Under the pieces are notes generated by a model. It saw nothing but the letters and a program-made list of their open reading frames with translations, searched no databases and was not told the DNA's origin. DNA of 64,000 nt from DATATJ01 sp963789075 (GTDB lineage Bacteria; Acidobacteriota; Vicinamibacteria; Vicinamibacterales; CAVVIG01). The DNA lies in the NCBI GenBank assembly GCA_963789075.1, contig CAWBJQ010000012.1, forward strand, positions 28,937-92,936. The letters are read 5' to 3'. Positions 37,723-46,494 of this stretch are shown piece after piece. How positions within the stretch are numbered: position 1 is the stretch's first letter; every line of letters starts with the position of its first letter. The position numbers and the translations under genes were made by a program.

Positions 37723-38760
37723 ATGCGCGAGTTGGGGTATGCCACGGTTGTGGCGGCATTCGCCGCCACGTTGTATGCCACCGTCCACGGCCAGGCCACT
37801 GACGCCAGCCACGTGCTCGCCGCCGCGCGGGACGCGCTTGGAGGCGAGAAGAAGCTGTCTGCGATCAAGAGCTTCACCGCCACCGGACGGACTCGGCAAG
37901 TGCGCGGCAACAACCTGGTGCCGATTGAGTTCGAAATCAATTGCGAGCTGCCAGACAAGTTCGTGCGCATCGACGAATTTCCGGCGCAGGACACCGACCC
38001 GACGACGCTCGGATTCAACGGAGACGAGCTGATTCAGTTTCCGCCCGCTCCAGCCGGTGCCGGGCGCGCGGGCGGACCGCCAGCAGCCGGTGTCGGCCGG
38101 GCGGGTGATCCGCTTCCGCCGAATGCCGGACGCGGCGGCGCGCCGCCATCGGAGGGCGCGGCCCGCGGAGGACCACCGCCGCTCAGTCCGGCGCAGCAGC
38201 GCGTCGCCAACGTCAAGCAGGATTTCGTCCGCTTGACGCTCGGCATGTTCGCGACCTCATTTCCCAGCTATCCGCTGACGTTCACGTATGCCGCTCAGGG
38301 TGAGGCACCAGAAGGCAAAGCCGACATCCTCGATGTCGCGGGACCCGCCAACTTCAAGGCCCGGTTCGTCGTGCAACGCGACACACATCTGCCCGTGATG
38401 CTGATGTGGCAAGTGCCGGCCACCAACGTCGTGCTCCGCGTTCCTGGGCAGCCGATGCCGAATCCCGTCCCGCCCGGTGCGGTGATCGTGGACGCACCGG
38501 CGCCGCCCGCGGCGACCGCCGGGCAACCGGAGCGCGACGAGTACGCCGCGACGATCGCCACGCTCAGACGAGAGGCGCTGACCCAGGCGAAACCGATTGA
38601 GTACCGGATGTACTACGGCGATTTCCGTGATGTCGATGGCCTGAAATGGCCGTTCCGTCTCAGGCGGGCGATCGCCGGTGACACGATCGAGGAGACCACC
38701 TTCGATCGAATCCGCATCAATACCAAGATCGATCCGCGAAAGTTCGAGGCTCGAAAGTAA
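37723..38760 (+). CDS. Secreted LolA-like-fold protein with Gly/Pro-rich insert (hypothetical)
   Basis: 345 residues with a signal peptide. Both ends look like the acidobacterial outer-membrane-lipoprotein-sorting (LolA/LppX-like) fold: ARDALGGEKKLSAIKSFTATGRTR near the start and YYGDFRDVDGLKWPFRLRRAIAGDTIEETTFD near the end. Between them, around residues 105-160, a low-complexity insert of RAGGPPA-type repeats interrupts the domain. No lipobox seen. Such proteins are often encoded near M16 peptidases or receptors in acidobacteria, but the role is unknown. Intact frame; ATG 37723 begins the signal peptide. Confidence 0.6.
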   Translation: MRELGYATVVAAFAATLYATVHGQATDASHVLAAARDALGGEKKLSAIKSFTATGRTRQVRGNNLVPIEFEINCELPDKFVRIDEFPAQDTDPTTLGFNGDELIQFPPAPAGAGRAGGPPAAGVGRAGDPLPPNAGRGGAPPSEGAARGGPPPLSPAQQRVANVKQDFVRLTLGMFATSFPSYPLTFTYAAQGEAPEGKADILDVAGPANFKARFVVQRDTHLPVMLMWQVPATNVVLRVPGQPMPNPVPPGAVIVDAPAPPAATAGQPERDEYAATIATLRREALTQAKPIEYRMYYGDFRDVDGLKWPFRLRRAIAGDTIEETTFDRIRINTKIDPRKFEARK

Positions 38761-38841
38761 TGCGTTGCTACATTATCGAGCGAGCTCTCACCACGGAGGA
38801 GACGGGGGACACAGAGGTGAAATCCTGAGCCAAGAGTTTTC

Positions 38842-40415
38842 TCACGAGCTGCGTGATATGAGCTCTCGCGCTGCCGGCGTGAGCTTGCGCGCATCGAGAT
38901 AGGACGTGACCGCCGTGGCGCGCCCCTCTGGATCCGCCAGGGCCACGTAGCCATCGGGTCGCACGAGATAGACGGCATCGCGCCGCAGGCCCGCACGACC
39001 CATTGCCGGGCGCCAGGGGAAGACGTGCAGCGGCAACATCCGCGCCTCGCACATGGCCTGCGATCGTCCGGGGCGGCGATGCCGTAGACGTGGACCTGCC
39101 AGTCGAGCGTCGTCAGCGGCGTGAAGTTGTCGGCACCGTTCGAGTCGATGGTCACCCACGGCAAACGGTCGCCGCCGTACACCGATCCCGCGCGTCCCTC
39201 GCTCAAGCGGCTGCCGCGATAGTTCACCGCCGTCTGCGAGACCGTCCGAAACATGAAGCGTCGCGTGGCCGCGAATCGCGAAGATCATCGGAATCACGGC
39301 CGGCACGACATTCAGCCGCACGCGCCGGGCAATCGGGCCGTTGCTGGTCACGTAGGTGAATGCCTGATCGGTCGTCGCGACCAGGCGCCGGGCGAAGGCG
39401 ATGCGCTCCGGCTCGTAGCTGTCGAGAAGCGATGGATCCGCGCAGCCGTTCACGACAGCCGCGAGCTTCCAGGCGAGATTCACAGCGTCGCCGATGCCGG
39501 TGTTCATGCCCTGTCCGCCCACTGGACTGTGGATGTGCGCCGCGTCGCCGAGCAGAAACGCGCGACCCGCGCGGAACCGATCGGCGACCCGATGGTGGAC
39601 GTGGTAGGTCGAGAACCAGTGCACGCGCTCGACGTCGATGCGCATCCACTCGATGACGCGCGTGCTCACGTCGTTCCACGAGATCTCTCGTGCCCCTGTT
39701 CGGCGCTCGCCCGAACGGTCCCGATGAGCCGCGCGCGCCCGTTCTCCTTCAACGGAAACACGGCCAGAAACTCGCTCGCGTCCAGCGCGACGTGCAGTTC
39801 GTCGTTCATCGCCGCGCCGCGCGCTTCGACGTCGGCGACATAAAACAGATGTTCGTAGGTGCCGCCCGCGAAACCGATCGCGAGCGCCTGACGGACCGTG
39901 GAATGCGCGCCGTCGCAGCCCGCGATGTAGGCGGCCTCGCACGCCTCAGTCGCTCCGTCTGCCCGCTTGAGCCGGGCGAGCACACGACCGGCCGCCTCCT
40001 CGAATGCCACCAGCTCGGTCTGGCGCTCCACCTCGACGCCTGCCTCGGCGAGGCGATCGATCAACAGACGCTCGTGCTCGTCTTGCGGAAAGATCAGCGC
40101 GTATGGAAACGGACTGAGACCGTCGCCCATGTCGCCGAACACGGCGCGCGCCTTCTGCTTGCCGGCCACCCAGAGATTGACGGCGGCCATCTTCCGTCCA
40201 CGGGCGACGACCGCGTCCGCGAGGCCGATCGCGCGGTACAACTCCAGCGTGCGTGCCTGCACGGCAAGCGCGCGCGACGTCGTCCCCGGCTCGGCCGTCT
40301 TGTCGACGATTCTCACCCGCACGCCCAACAACGTGAGCCACAGGCCCAACACCAGACCGGTTGGGCCGGCCCCGACGATGAGAACGTCGGTGTTGGGGGT
40401 CATCGTGGCATCCAT
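38842..40415 (-). CDS. FAD-dependent aromatic-ring-type monooxygenase, several frame breaks
   Basis: About 520 residues of the PHBH/PCP-monooxygenase class: FAD-binding GAGPTGLVLGLWL near residue 14, AYIAGCDGAHSTVRQAL near 160, and FLLGDAAHIHSPVGGQGMNTGIGDAVNLAWKL near 290, with a thioredoxin-like C-terminal domain (YLVRPDGYVALA). These flavoproteins hydroxylate phenols or polyketides. One-base changes occur near 39695, 39260 and 39060. Start ATG 40415 (MDATM) or 40403 (MTPNT). No pathway genes adjoin it, so the substrate is not indicated. A half-arm of the CACAGAG repeat family (about 38791-38815) lies past the 3' end. Confidence 0.85.
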
Positions 40416-40493
40416 TTTTACGGCGCGTTAGACAGCCGCGCGCCGTGAGCGTTCAGCGCGTCTCGTGCGCCAGCGCTCATTGTGCCATCGATC

Positions 40494-40563
40494 AACCACG
40501 AAGCTCACGAAGACACGAAGAGCTCAAATACTTTTCTTCGTGATCTTCGTGGCCTTCGTGGTT
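40494..40563. repeat. Intergenic hairpin of CACGAAG units
   Basis: AACCACGAAG (40494-40503) pairs perfectly with CTTCGTGGTT (40554-40563), and inner CACGAAGA (40514-40521) with TCTTCGTG (40544-40551). Each arm is made of about three 9-nt units. It lies between the monooxygenase and STAS genes, both on the minus strand, where it could end transcripts or be a dispersed repeat. Confidence 0.7.
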
Positions 40564-40582
40564 CTGGGTTGAGCGCTCCGAT

Positions 40583-40933
40583 TCAGCACGAGTGGACCCG
40601 TTCGAAGGCCGCGATCGCCTCGGCTTCAGTGGCGACAGTTGGCAGCAGCCCCAACAAGTGGGTGCGCGCGAGGAGCTCACGAGTGGACGCGGATCGAATC
40701 ACGATCTTCAGCTCACCGCGCGCGGCTTGCGCGGTGGCGAATGCATCGACCAGCATCCCCAGGCCGGCAGCGTCGATGCCGGTGATGCCGACCAGATTGA
40801 GCACCACGCAGCATCGGCCTGTGGCGAAGAGTCCGCCGAGCGCGTCGTGGAGCGCGGCTCCGCTCTCGACGTCCAAGCGCCCGTGCACGTCGACGATCGT
40901 GACGGCGTCCAGCGACCACGTGCGAATCAACAT
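40583..40933 (-). CDS. STAS-domain protein (anti-anti-sigma-like)
   Basis: 116 residues from ATG 40933 (MLIRTWSLDAVTIVDVHGRLD). The fold pattern GRLDVESGAALHDAL ... VVLNLVGITGIDAAGLGMLVDAF matches SpoIIAA-like STAS domains, which bind anti-sigma kinases. The usual phosphorylatable Ser in DSSGLG/DSAGLG is Ala here (DAAGLG), so control by phosphorylation is unlikely. No anti-sigma factor gene adjoins; the SpoIIE-type phosphatase at 62-64 kb is far away. The open frame extends 19 codons upstream. Confidence 0.8.
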   Translation of the reverse strand: MLIRTWSLDAVTIVDVHGRLDVESGAALHDALGGLFATGRCCVVLNLVGITGIDAAGLGMLVDAFATAQAARGELKIVIRSASTRELLARTHLLGLLPTVATEAEAIAAFERVHSC

Positions 40934-41133
40934 ATCCCATGGTCGCGCGCGACTATGACAATGCGATGACTCATGCGAGCGGCCGTTCACCGTAACGCGA
41001 AAGGCTTTAAGCCGCGCGTCTTCGCGCGAGGGCCGACGGCTGCCGCCCGGGCAGCGCTCGGCCGATACAATAGGGCGCTCGTCTGCGCGTCATTTCAGCC
41101 GCTGCACGCCGAGGCGCTTCCTGCGACATCTCC

Positions 41134-43701
41134 ATGCCATTGCTTCGTTCGCTCGCTGCCGCCCTTGCCCTCGCGTGCTGTACCACCATCACCATGGCGG
41201 CGCAGTCGCCGGCACGCGGCGTCGTGGTGTCGGGGACGGTGCAGGATCAGACCGGCGCCGTGCTGCCGGGAGCCACACTCACGCTCGCGCCGGCGGACGG
41301 CGCGGCATCGGCACCCATCGTCTCCGACACGGCCGGCACGTTCCGATTCGAGCGGGTCGGGCCGGGGACGTACGAACTCCGCGTCGAGTTTCCCGGATTT
41401 ACGACCAACGTGACGCACATCCGCGTGGCGGCCCGCGCCCCGAGTGCGCTGACGATCGTCATGCAGATCGAGGGGCTGTCGCAGGAAGTGTCGGTGTCGG
41501 GCGGCGGCGACCAGACCAGCGGCCGCGGCGCCGCCAATCTCGACGCGGTGGCGGTGGACGCGAAGGCGCTCGACGACATGCCCGTGCTCGACGGCGATGT
41601 GGTCGCCGCGGTCTCGCGCTTTCTCGATTCGAGCGCCCTCGGCACCAACGGCGCGACCATCGTCGTCGACGGCGTGGAGGTGAATGCGCTCTCCGTCTCC
41701 TCGTCCGCCGTCCAGCAGATCAAGATCAATTCCGATCCGTACGCGGCCGAGTTCATGCGGCCGGGCCGCGGGCGCATCGAGATCATCACCAAACCGGGAG
41801 GCCGCGACTATTCCGGCACGTTCAACCTGCGATTCCGCGACTCGGCGCTCTATGCGACCAACGCGTTCGCGGCGACCAAGCCGCCCGAGCAGCGGCGCGT
41901 GTTCGAGGGCAGCTTGGGCGGACCGATTCAGGGCTTCGACAAGACGAATTTCGTGGTCTCCGGATCGCACGATGCGGAGGACAGCCAGTCGATCGTGTTC
42001 GCCGATACGCTCGCGGGCAAGGTGCAGGCGAATGTGGCGACGCCGTTCACCAACACGCTCGCCTCGGCGACGATCAACCGGCAGCAGGGCGAGAAGAACA
42101 CGATCTCCCTGCGGTTCTCGCATCAGCAACGGAGCAGCTCGAACCAGGGGATCGGCGGCATCAATCTGCCGGAGGCCGGACGCAGCACGAGCCAGCGCGA
42201 AGACGACACGACCTACTCGCAGCAGACGGTCATCACGCCCGCGCTGCTGCACGAGATCAAGCTCATGGTCGGCTTCGAGCATCAGCCGTCGACCAGCCTG
42301 AGCGCGCAGCCGCGTATCGTCGTCAACGACGCGTTCGTCGGCGGCGGCGCACAGGCCGACTGGCTGCGCACCGAGAAGCATTTCACGCTCCTCGATGCGG
42401 TCACGTGGTCGCCGGCCAAACACGTCATCAAGGCGGGTGTGAACATTCCCGACTGGAGCTGGCGCGGCTACGTCGACAACACCAACACCGGCGGCACGTT
42501 CTACTTTTCGAGCCTGCAGAACTACGCGCTTGGCCAGCCCTACTCCTTCACCCAGCAGCGCGGCGATGGGCATGTCGCGTTCCTGGAAAAGGTGATCGGC
42601 CTGTTTCTGCAGGACGAGATCCGTCCGCGCTCGAACCTGACGATCGATCTCGGCGTGCGGTACGACTGGCAGACCGTGTTTCACGACACGAACAACGTGG
42701 CGCCGCGCGCGTCGTTTGCCTACATGCCGGACCAGCGCGGGCGCACGGTCATCCGCGGGGGCGCCGGCGTCTTCTACGATCGCACCGGACCGGGACCGAT
42801 CCAGGATCTGCTGCGGTTCGATGGCCAGCATCTCCAACAGGTCGTCATCGTCGATCCGAGCTATCCCAGTCCGCTGGCGCCTGGGCAGAGCCTCGGCTCC
42901 GAGCCGTCGAACGTCGTCGTGCTGGCGCCGAACGTGACGATTCCCTACAGCCTGCAGTACAGCCTCGGCGTCGAGCAGCAGCTCGCGCCGAAGACGACGC
43001 TCGCCGTGACGTTCGTGGGATCGCACGGCTACAACCAGTTTCTATCGCGTGATCTGAACGCACCGGCGCCGCCGCTCTTTCTCGCGCGGCCCGATCCGAG
43101 CCGCGGGGTAGTGCGCGAGATCGAATCGACCGGCACCATGCGGACCAGCTCGCTGCAGGTCACGCTGCGCGGTCAGATGACGAAGGCCGTCAACGCCACC
43201 GCGCAGTATTCGTACGGCCGCGCCTCGAACAACACGAGCGGCATCGGCTGGATGCCGCCCAACAGCTACGATCTCACGCAGGAGTACGGCCCAGCCGACT
43301 GGGATCGCCGGCACGGCCTCGAGCTCTTCGGCGCCTGGACCGCCGGCCGCTGGTTCACGCTGGGCGCGTCGTTCGAGGCATACACCGGACGTCCGTACTC
43401 GCTCACGCTCGGCACCGACGTCTTCAACACCGGCAATGCGAATGCCCGTCCTGCGGGCGTGCCGCGCAACAGCCTCCGCGGACCGGGCTATGCGTCGCTG
43501 GATCTGCGCTGGTCGCACGACCTGGCGCTTTCGAGCGGCCCGAAAACCCGAACGCTCACACTCGCCGTCGACACCTTCAACGTCCTCAACCGGGAGAACG
43601 ACAACTACTTCGTCGGCAACCTGAGCTCGCCGTTCTTCGGTCAGGCGGTCTCCGCATCAGCGCCGCGGCGGGTTCAGTTCTCGTTGCGCACGCGCTTCTA
43701 G
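41134..43701 (+). CDS. TonB-dependent-receptor-like outer membrane protein 3
   Basis: 855 residues. Signal peptide (LLRSLAAALALACCTTITMAA), a carboxypeptidase-regulatory-like domain (VVVSGTVQDQTGAVLPGATLTL), a plug (TIVVDGVEVNALSVSSSAVQQIKI, then GRGRIEIITKPGG), and a long barrel ending RRVQFSLRTRF. Acidobacterial Oar class. A TACAAT hexamer at 41066-41071 may be the -10 element. Intact frame. No neighbouring catabolic genes to suggest a substrate; a secreted PIG-L deacetylase follows 530 bases later. Confidence 0.9.
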   Translation: MPLLRSLAAALALACCTTITMAAQSPARGVVVSGTVQDQTGAVLPGATLTLAPADGAASAPIVSDTAGTFRFERVGPGTYELRVEFPGFTTNVTHIRVAARAPSALTIVMQIEGLSQEVSVSGGGDQTSGRGAANLDAVAVDAKALDDMPVLDGDVVAAVSRFLDSSALGTNGATIVVDGVEVNALSVSSSAVQQIKINSDPYAAEFMRPGRGRIEIITKPGGRDYSGTFNLRFRDSALYATNAFAATKPPEQRRVFEGSLGGPIQGFDKTNFVVSGSHDAEDSQSIVFADTLAGKVQANVATPFTNTLASATINRQQGEKNTISLRFSHQQRSSSNQGIGGINLPEAGRSTSQREDDTTYSQQTVITPALLHEIKLMVGFEHQPSTSLSAQPRIVVNDAFVGGGAQADWLRTEKHFTLLDAVTWSPAKHVIKAGVNIPDWSWRGYVDNTNTGGTFYFSSLQNYALGQPYSFTQQRGDGHVAFLEKVIGLFLQDEIRPRSNLTIDLGVRYDWQTVFHDTNNVAPRASFAYMPDQRGRTVIRGGAGVFYDRTGPGPIQDLLRFDGQHLQQVVIVDPSYPSPLAPGQSLGSEPSNVVVLAPNVTIPYSLQYSLGVEQQLAPKTTLAVTFVGSHGYNQFLSRDLNAPAPPLFLARPDPSRGVVREIESTGTMRTSSLQVTLRGQMTKAVNATAQYSYGRASNNTSGIGWMPPNSYDLTQEYGPADWDRRHGLELFGAWTAGRWFTLGASFEAYTGRPYSLTLGTDVFNTGNANARPAGVPRNSLRGPGYASLDLRWSHDLALSSGPKTRTLTLAVDTFNVLNRENDNYFVGNLSSPFFGQAVSASAPRRVQFSLRTRF

Positions 43702-43808
43702 AGCAGTTCGCAGATGTAGCGCGAAGGTTGAGCCGAGCGTCTCGCCGGGCTTATACACTCTCTATGAAAATCGGGCGCGGAATGTCCGCAATCGCTGCGC
43801 TCAGGACG

Positions 43809-43836
43809 TTGACACGCCTTAGGTACTCCGTAATAC
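43809..43836 (+). promoter_or_regulatory. Sigma70-like promoter TTGACA-N16-TAATAC
   Basis: TTGACA at 43809-43814 and TAATAC at 43831-43836 with a 16-base spacer is the best housekeeping-type promoter seen in the window. It points toward the small open frame at 43909. Confidence 0.5.
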
Positions 43837-43908
43837 CATCGCTTCAGACGCATGCGCACAAAGTCTCGGGCGCGAACGCGGCGCCCCACTCCCCCTCGAC
43901 CCGGCGTC

Positions 43909-44070
43909 ATGCAGAAGCAACTGGCCGCCGTGATCACCAAGTGCGCCGAGAACACCCGCCGGATCGAGCGTCTGGAGTTCGACTACGCCACGCAGGTGCG
44001 ACGATGCGCGGAGCTGCAGGTTGAAATCGATCGGCTCAAACGCCACCCGGTCCTACGGCCCGCCCGATAA
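43909..44070 (+). CDS. Small coiled-coil protein (hypothetical)
   Basis: 53 residues from ATG 43909 (MQKQLAAVITKCAEN), or 72 from ATG 43852 (MRTKSRARTRR). The heptad-like pattern (IERLEFDYATQVRRCAELQVEIDRLKRH) predicts a short coiled coil. A good promoter lies just upstream, but there is no obvious ribosome site. The rest of the 530-base gap between 43702 and 44235 shows no other gene; a TTGACC box occurs at 44124-44129 before the deacetylase gene. Confidence 0.4.
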   Translation: MQKQLAAVITKCAENTRRIERLEFDYATQVRRCAELQVEIDRLKRHPVLRPAR

Positions 44071-44235
44071 CCGCTCGCGTCACCTCAGTTCTGCACAGAA
44101 TCGCGCGGTTCTCGAAATTTGATTTGACCGCTTCGTCGCGGCGGTTTACTCTTATAGAAAGCCCATGTTTTTCGTCGCGGAGCGCATCAGCTGCGTATAG
44201 GGTCGTCGCCTGCGTCGTGGCGCGGCGGCCTCGCG

Positions 44236-45228
44236 TTGGGCGCAGTCGCGCTCGCGTCGTGGGTCACACACGCATCGGCGATCGCGCAGCCTGCGACGCC
44301 AGACGAGATCGCGATCTCGCGGGCAACCCGTCTCATGGTCGTCGCCCCGCATCCCGACGATGGCGTGATCGGCGGCGGCGGGTTGATTCAGCGCGTCCTG
44401 CGCCTCGGAGGCGCCGTCCGCCTCGTGCAAATCACGAGCGGCGACGCGTTTTCGACAGGCGTGAAGGCCGCGACCCACGTCACCCGGCCGACAGCCGCCG
44501 ACTACCGGCGTTACGGCGTCATGCGCGAGCGCGAAAGCGCGAAGGCGATGGCGGCCCTCGGCGTGCATCGCTCGGATCTCCTCACGCTCGGTTTTCCTGA
44601 CGATGGCTTGTGCGAGCTGGCGCCCGATCGCCACTCCGTGACCGCGGTCGCCTTCGAGTCGCCCTACACGAAACGCGCGAGTCCTCCGCGCACGGAGCAG
44701 ATGCTGTCGCGCGTCGCCTATCGCGGTGTCGATCTCGAGCGCGAGCTGCAGCAGATCCTGATCGCGTTCAGACCGACGCTCGTGCTAATTCCCGATCCGC
44801 GTGATGAGCATCCGGATCACTGCACCACGCATTTGTGGATGCACGAAGCGCTGCAGGCCGTCGCCGACGGTCGAGCGCCCGTCAAGCCGGTCCTGCTCCA
44901 TTACCTGGTACATTATCCGCATTGGCCGCCGGCGGGCGGTGATGGCAACGCGGCTGTGTTGCCGCCGCCGGCCTCGCTGCTGACCGAGAGCAGCCAATGG
45001 AAGACGCTGACGCTGACGAATCGGGAGCGCGCGACGAAAAAGCAAGCGCTCGCACGGTACGCCACCCAGATGCTGGCGATCGGTCCGTTTCTGAACGCGT
45101 TCGATCGGCCCAACGAGCTGTTTCTCGCGGCCGAGCCGGAGGGGCACTCAGCCTGTTGGTGCCGGGGAGTGGACATCGCCCCGGGGCGGCGCACGAGCGG
45201 ACGCCCGACCCCGACCGCCAAGCAGTGA
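44236..45228 (+). CDS. PIG-L/LmbE-family N-deacetylase, secreted
   Basis: About 330 residues. Zinc motif APHPDD near residue 37 and EHPDH near 195 define the GlcNAc-PI de-N-acetylase/LmbE superfamily, which removes acetyl groups from N-acetylated amino sugars. The first residues (LGAVALASWVTHASAIAQ) form a signal peptide core, but no ATG precedes it in frame; the start may be TTG 44236 or, with one base slip, ATG 44165. The stop TGA overlaps the GTG start of the next gene (GTGA, 45225-45228), tightly linking it to a membrane acyltransferase of heparan-glucosaminide type. Confidence 0.85.
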   Translation: MGAVALASWVTHASAIAQPATPDEIAISRATRLMVVAPHPDDGVIGGGGLIQRVLRLGGAVRLVQITSGDAFSTGVKAATHVTRPTAADYRRYGVMRERESAKAMAALGVHRSDLLTLGFPDDGLCELAPDRHSVTAVAFESPYTKRASPPRTEQMLSRVAYRGVDLERELQQILIAFRPTLVLIPDPRDEHPDHCTTHLWMHEALQAVADGRAPVKPVLLHYLVHYPHWPPAGGDGNAAVLPPPASLLTESSQWKTLTLTNRERATKKQALARYATQMLAIGPFLNAFDRPNELFLAAEPEGHSACWCRGVDIAPGRRTSGRPTPTAKQ

Positions 45229-46340
45229 GCGCGAGCGCTCACCGCATCGAATCGCTCGACGTGTTCCGCGGGTTCGCCGTCGCCAGCATGATCCTGGTCA
45301 ATAACCCAGGCAGCTGGGATCATGTGTTCGCGCCGCTCGAGCACTCCACCTGGAACGGCTGCTCCTTCGCGGACGTCGTCTTCCCGTTCTTCATTTTCAT
45401 CCTCGGCATGGCGATGCCCTTCGCCTTCGCGCGCCGCGTGCAACCCGGGCGCGCGCGGACGGCGTTGTACGGCCGGATCCTGCGCCGCACGGTGGTGCTG
45501 ATCATCCTGGGCCTGATCCTGAATGCGGCGGAGGCGCCGTCGGCCGCCCTGCGGATCCCGGGGGTCCTGCAGCGCATCGCGCTCGTCTATGGCGCCACCG
45601 CGCTGATCGTGCTGCACACCAAGCCGCGCCACCGGATCCCGATTGCCGGCATGCTGCTGCTCGTCCACTGGGCGCTGCTCACGCTCGTGCCATTCGGCGG
45701 TGAGCCCGCGGCTGCGCCGACCCCCGAGCACAATCTCGGCGCGTTCATCGATTTCTGGTTTTTCAGCGGCCACTTGCTGACGCCGCTCGGCGATCCGGAG
45801 GGGCTGCTCGGGACCATCCCCGCGATCGGCACGGCGCTGCTCGGTTCGGCCGCGGGTGACTGGATTCGGCGTCCGCAAGGGACGCGGCCGCGGGTGGCAG
45901 GACTGCTGCTCGGCGGCGGCGTGTCGATGCTGATCGGCCTGGCGTGGGCTCTCGTCTGGCCGCTGAACAAACCGCTTTGGAGCGGCTCGTACGCCTTGCT
46001 GACCGCCGGCCTCGCCGCGCTGGCATTCACGGCGTGTTACCTCGTCGTGGACGTGGCGGGCGTGCGCGCGTGGGCGCGGCCATTCGTGTGGCTCGGCTTC
46101 AATCCGCTGGCGATTTATTTTTTGTCCGGTCTGGCCGGCGATCTCGTCGAACAGCCGATGCTCCCCGCTGGCACCGGCGGGTCGATGAAGACGTGGGTGT
46201 TCTGGGAGCTCCTCGAGCCGAGAATCGGCGGCGCCTTCAACGAGGAGTGGGCGTCGCTCGCGTTCGCGGTTGCCCTCGTGGCCATCTCGCTCGCCGTCGC
46301 CGGCGTGATGTATCGCCGCAACATCAGAATCCAGGTATAG
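45225..46340 (+). CDS. NagX/HGSNAT-like membrane acyltransferase (DUF5009 type)
   Basis: 371 residues and about ten membrane segments. The N-terminus HRIESLDVFRGFAVASMILVNNPG, followed by FADVVFPFFIFILGMAMPFAF, is the signature of heparan-alpha-glucosaminide N-acetyltransferase/NagX proteins, which acetylate amino sugars across a membrane. GTG 45225 is taken as start because it overlaps the deacetylase stop. Deacetylase plus transmembrane acetyltransferase suggests remodelling of amino-sugar acetylation on envelope or imported glycans; this pairing is an inference. Confidence 0.85.
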   Translation: MSASAHRIESLDVFRGFAVASMILVNNPGSWDHVFAPLEHSTWNGCSFADVVFPFFIFILGMAMPFAFARRVQPGRARTALYGRILRRTVVLIILGLILNAAEAPSAALRIPGVLQRIALVYGATALIVLHTKPRHRIPIAGMLLLVHWALLTLVPFGGEPAAAPTPEHNLGAFIDFWFFSGHLLTPLGDPEGLLGTIPAIGTALLGSAAGDWIRRPQGTRPRVAGLLLGGGVSMLIGLAWALVWPLNKPLWSGSYALLTAGLAALAFTACYLVVDVAGVRAWARPFVWLGFNPLAIYFLSGLAGDLVEQPMLPAGTGGSMKTWVFWELLEPRIGGAFNEEWASLAFAVALVAISLAVAGVMYRRNIRIQV

Positions 46341-46357
46341 CGCGATTCGATTTCCAT

Positions 46358-46436
46358 TCTGTTCTAAAATCTCTGTTCTAAAATCGTAGAGATCATCAGG
46401 TCGACTTCCTCCTGAACGTGACGCGGCCGTCACGTT
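46358..46436 (+). promoter_or_regulatory. Tandem 14-bp repeat plus palindrome before sucA
   Basis: TCTGTTCTAAAATC occurs twice head to tail (46358-46371 and 46372-46385), perfectly repeated. Thirty bases later AACGTGACG (46415-46423) and CGTCACGTT (46428-46436) form a 9-bp inverted repeat with a 4-base spacer. Both lie within 140 bases of the sucA start and look like operator sites for two regulators, or a repeat and a leader hairpin. Confidence 0.5.
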
Positions 46437-46494
46437 TGTGGTACACAGCAATAAGGTGACACTCAATCAACGCACACGCCAAAACGTCGTCGAC

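Noticed and set aside
41095..43026. A 643-residue minus-strand frame opposite the third TonB-receptor-like gene, and a 625-residue frame on the same strand
   Set aside because: Both are shadows of the receptor gene, rich in Arg and lacking signal peptide or domain motifs.
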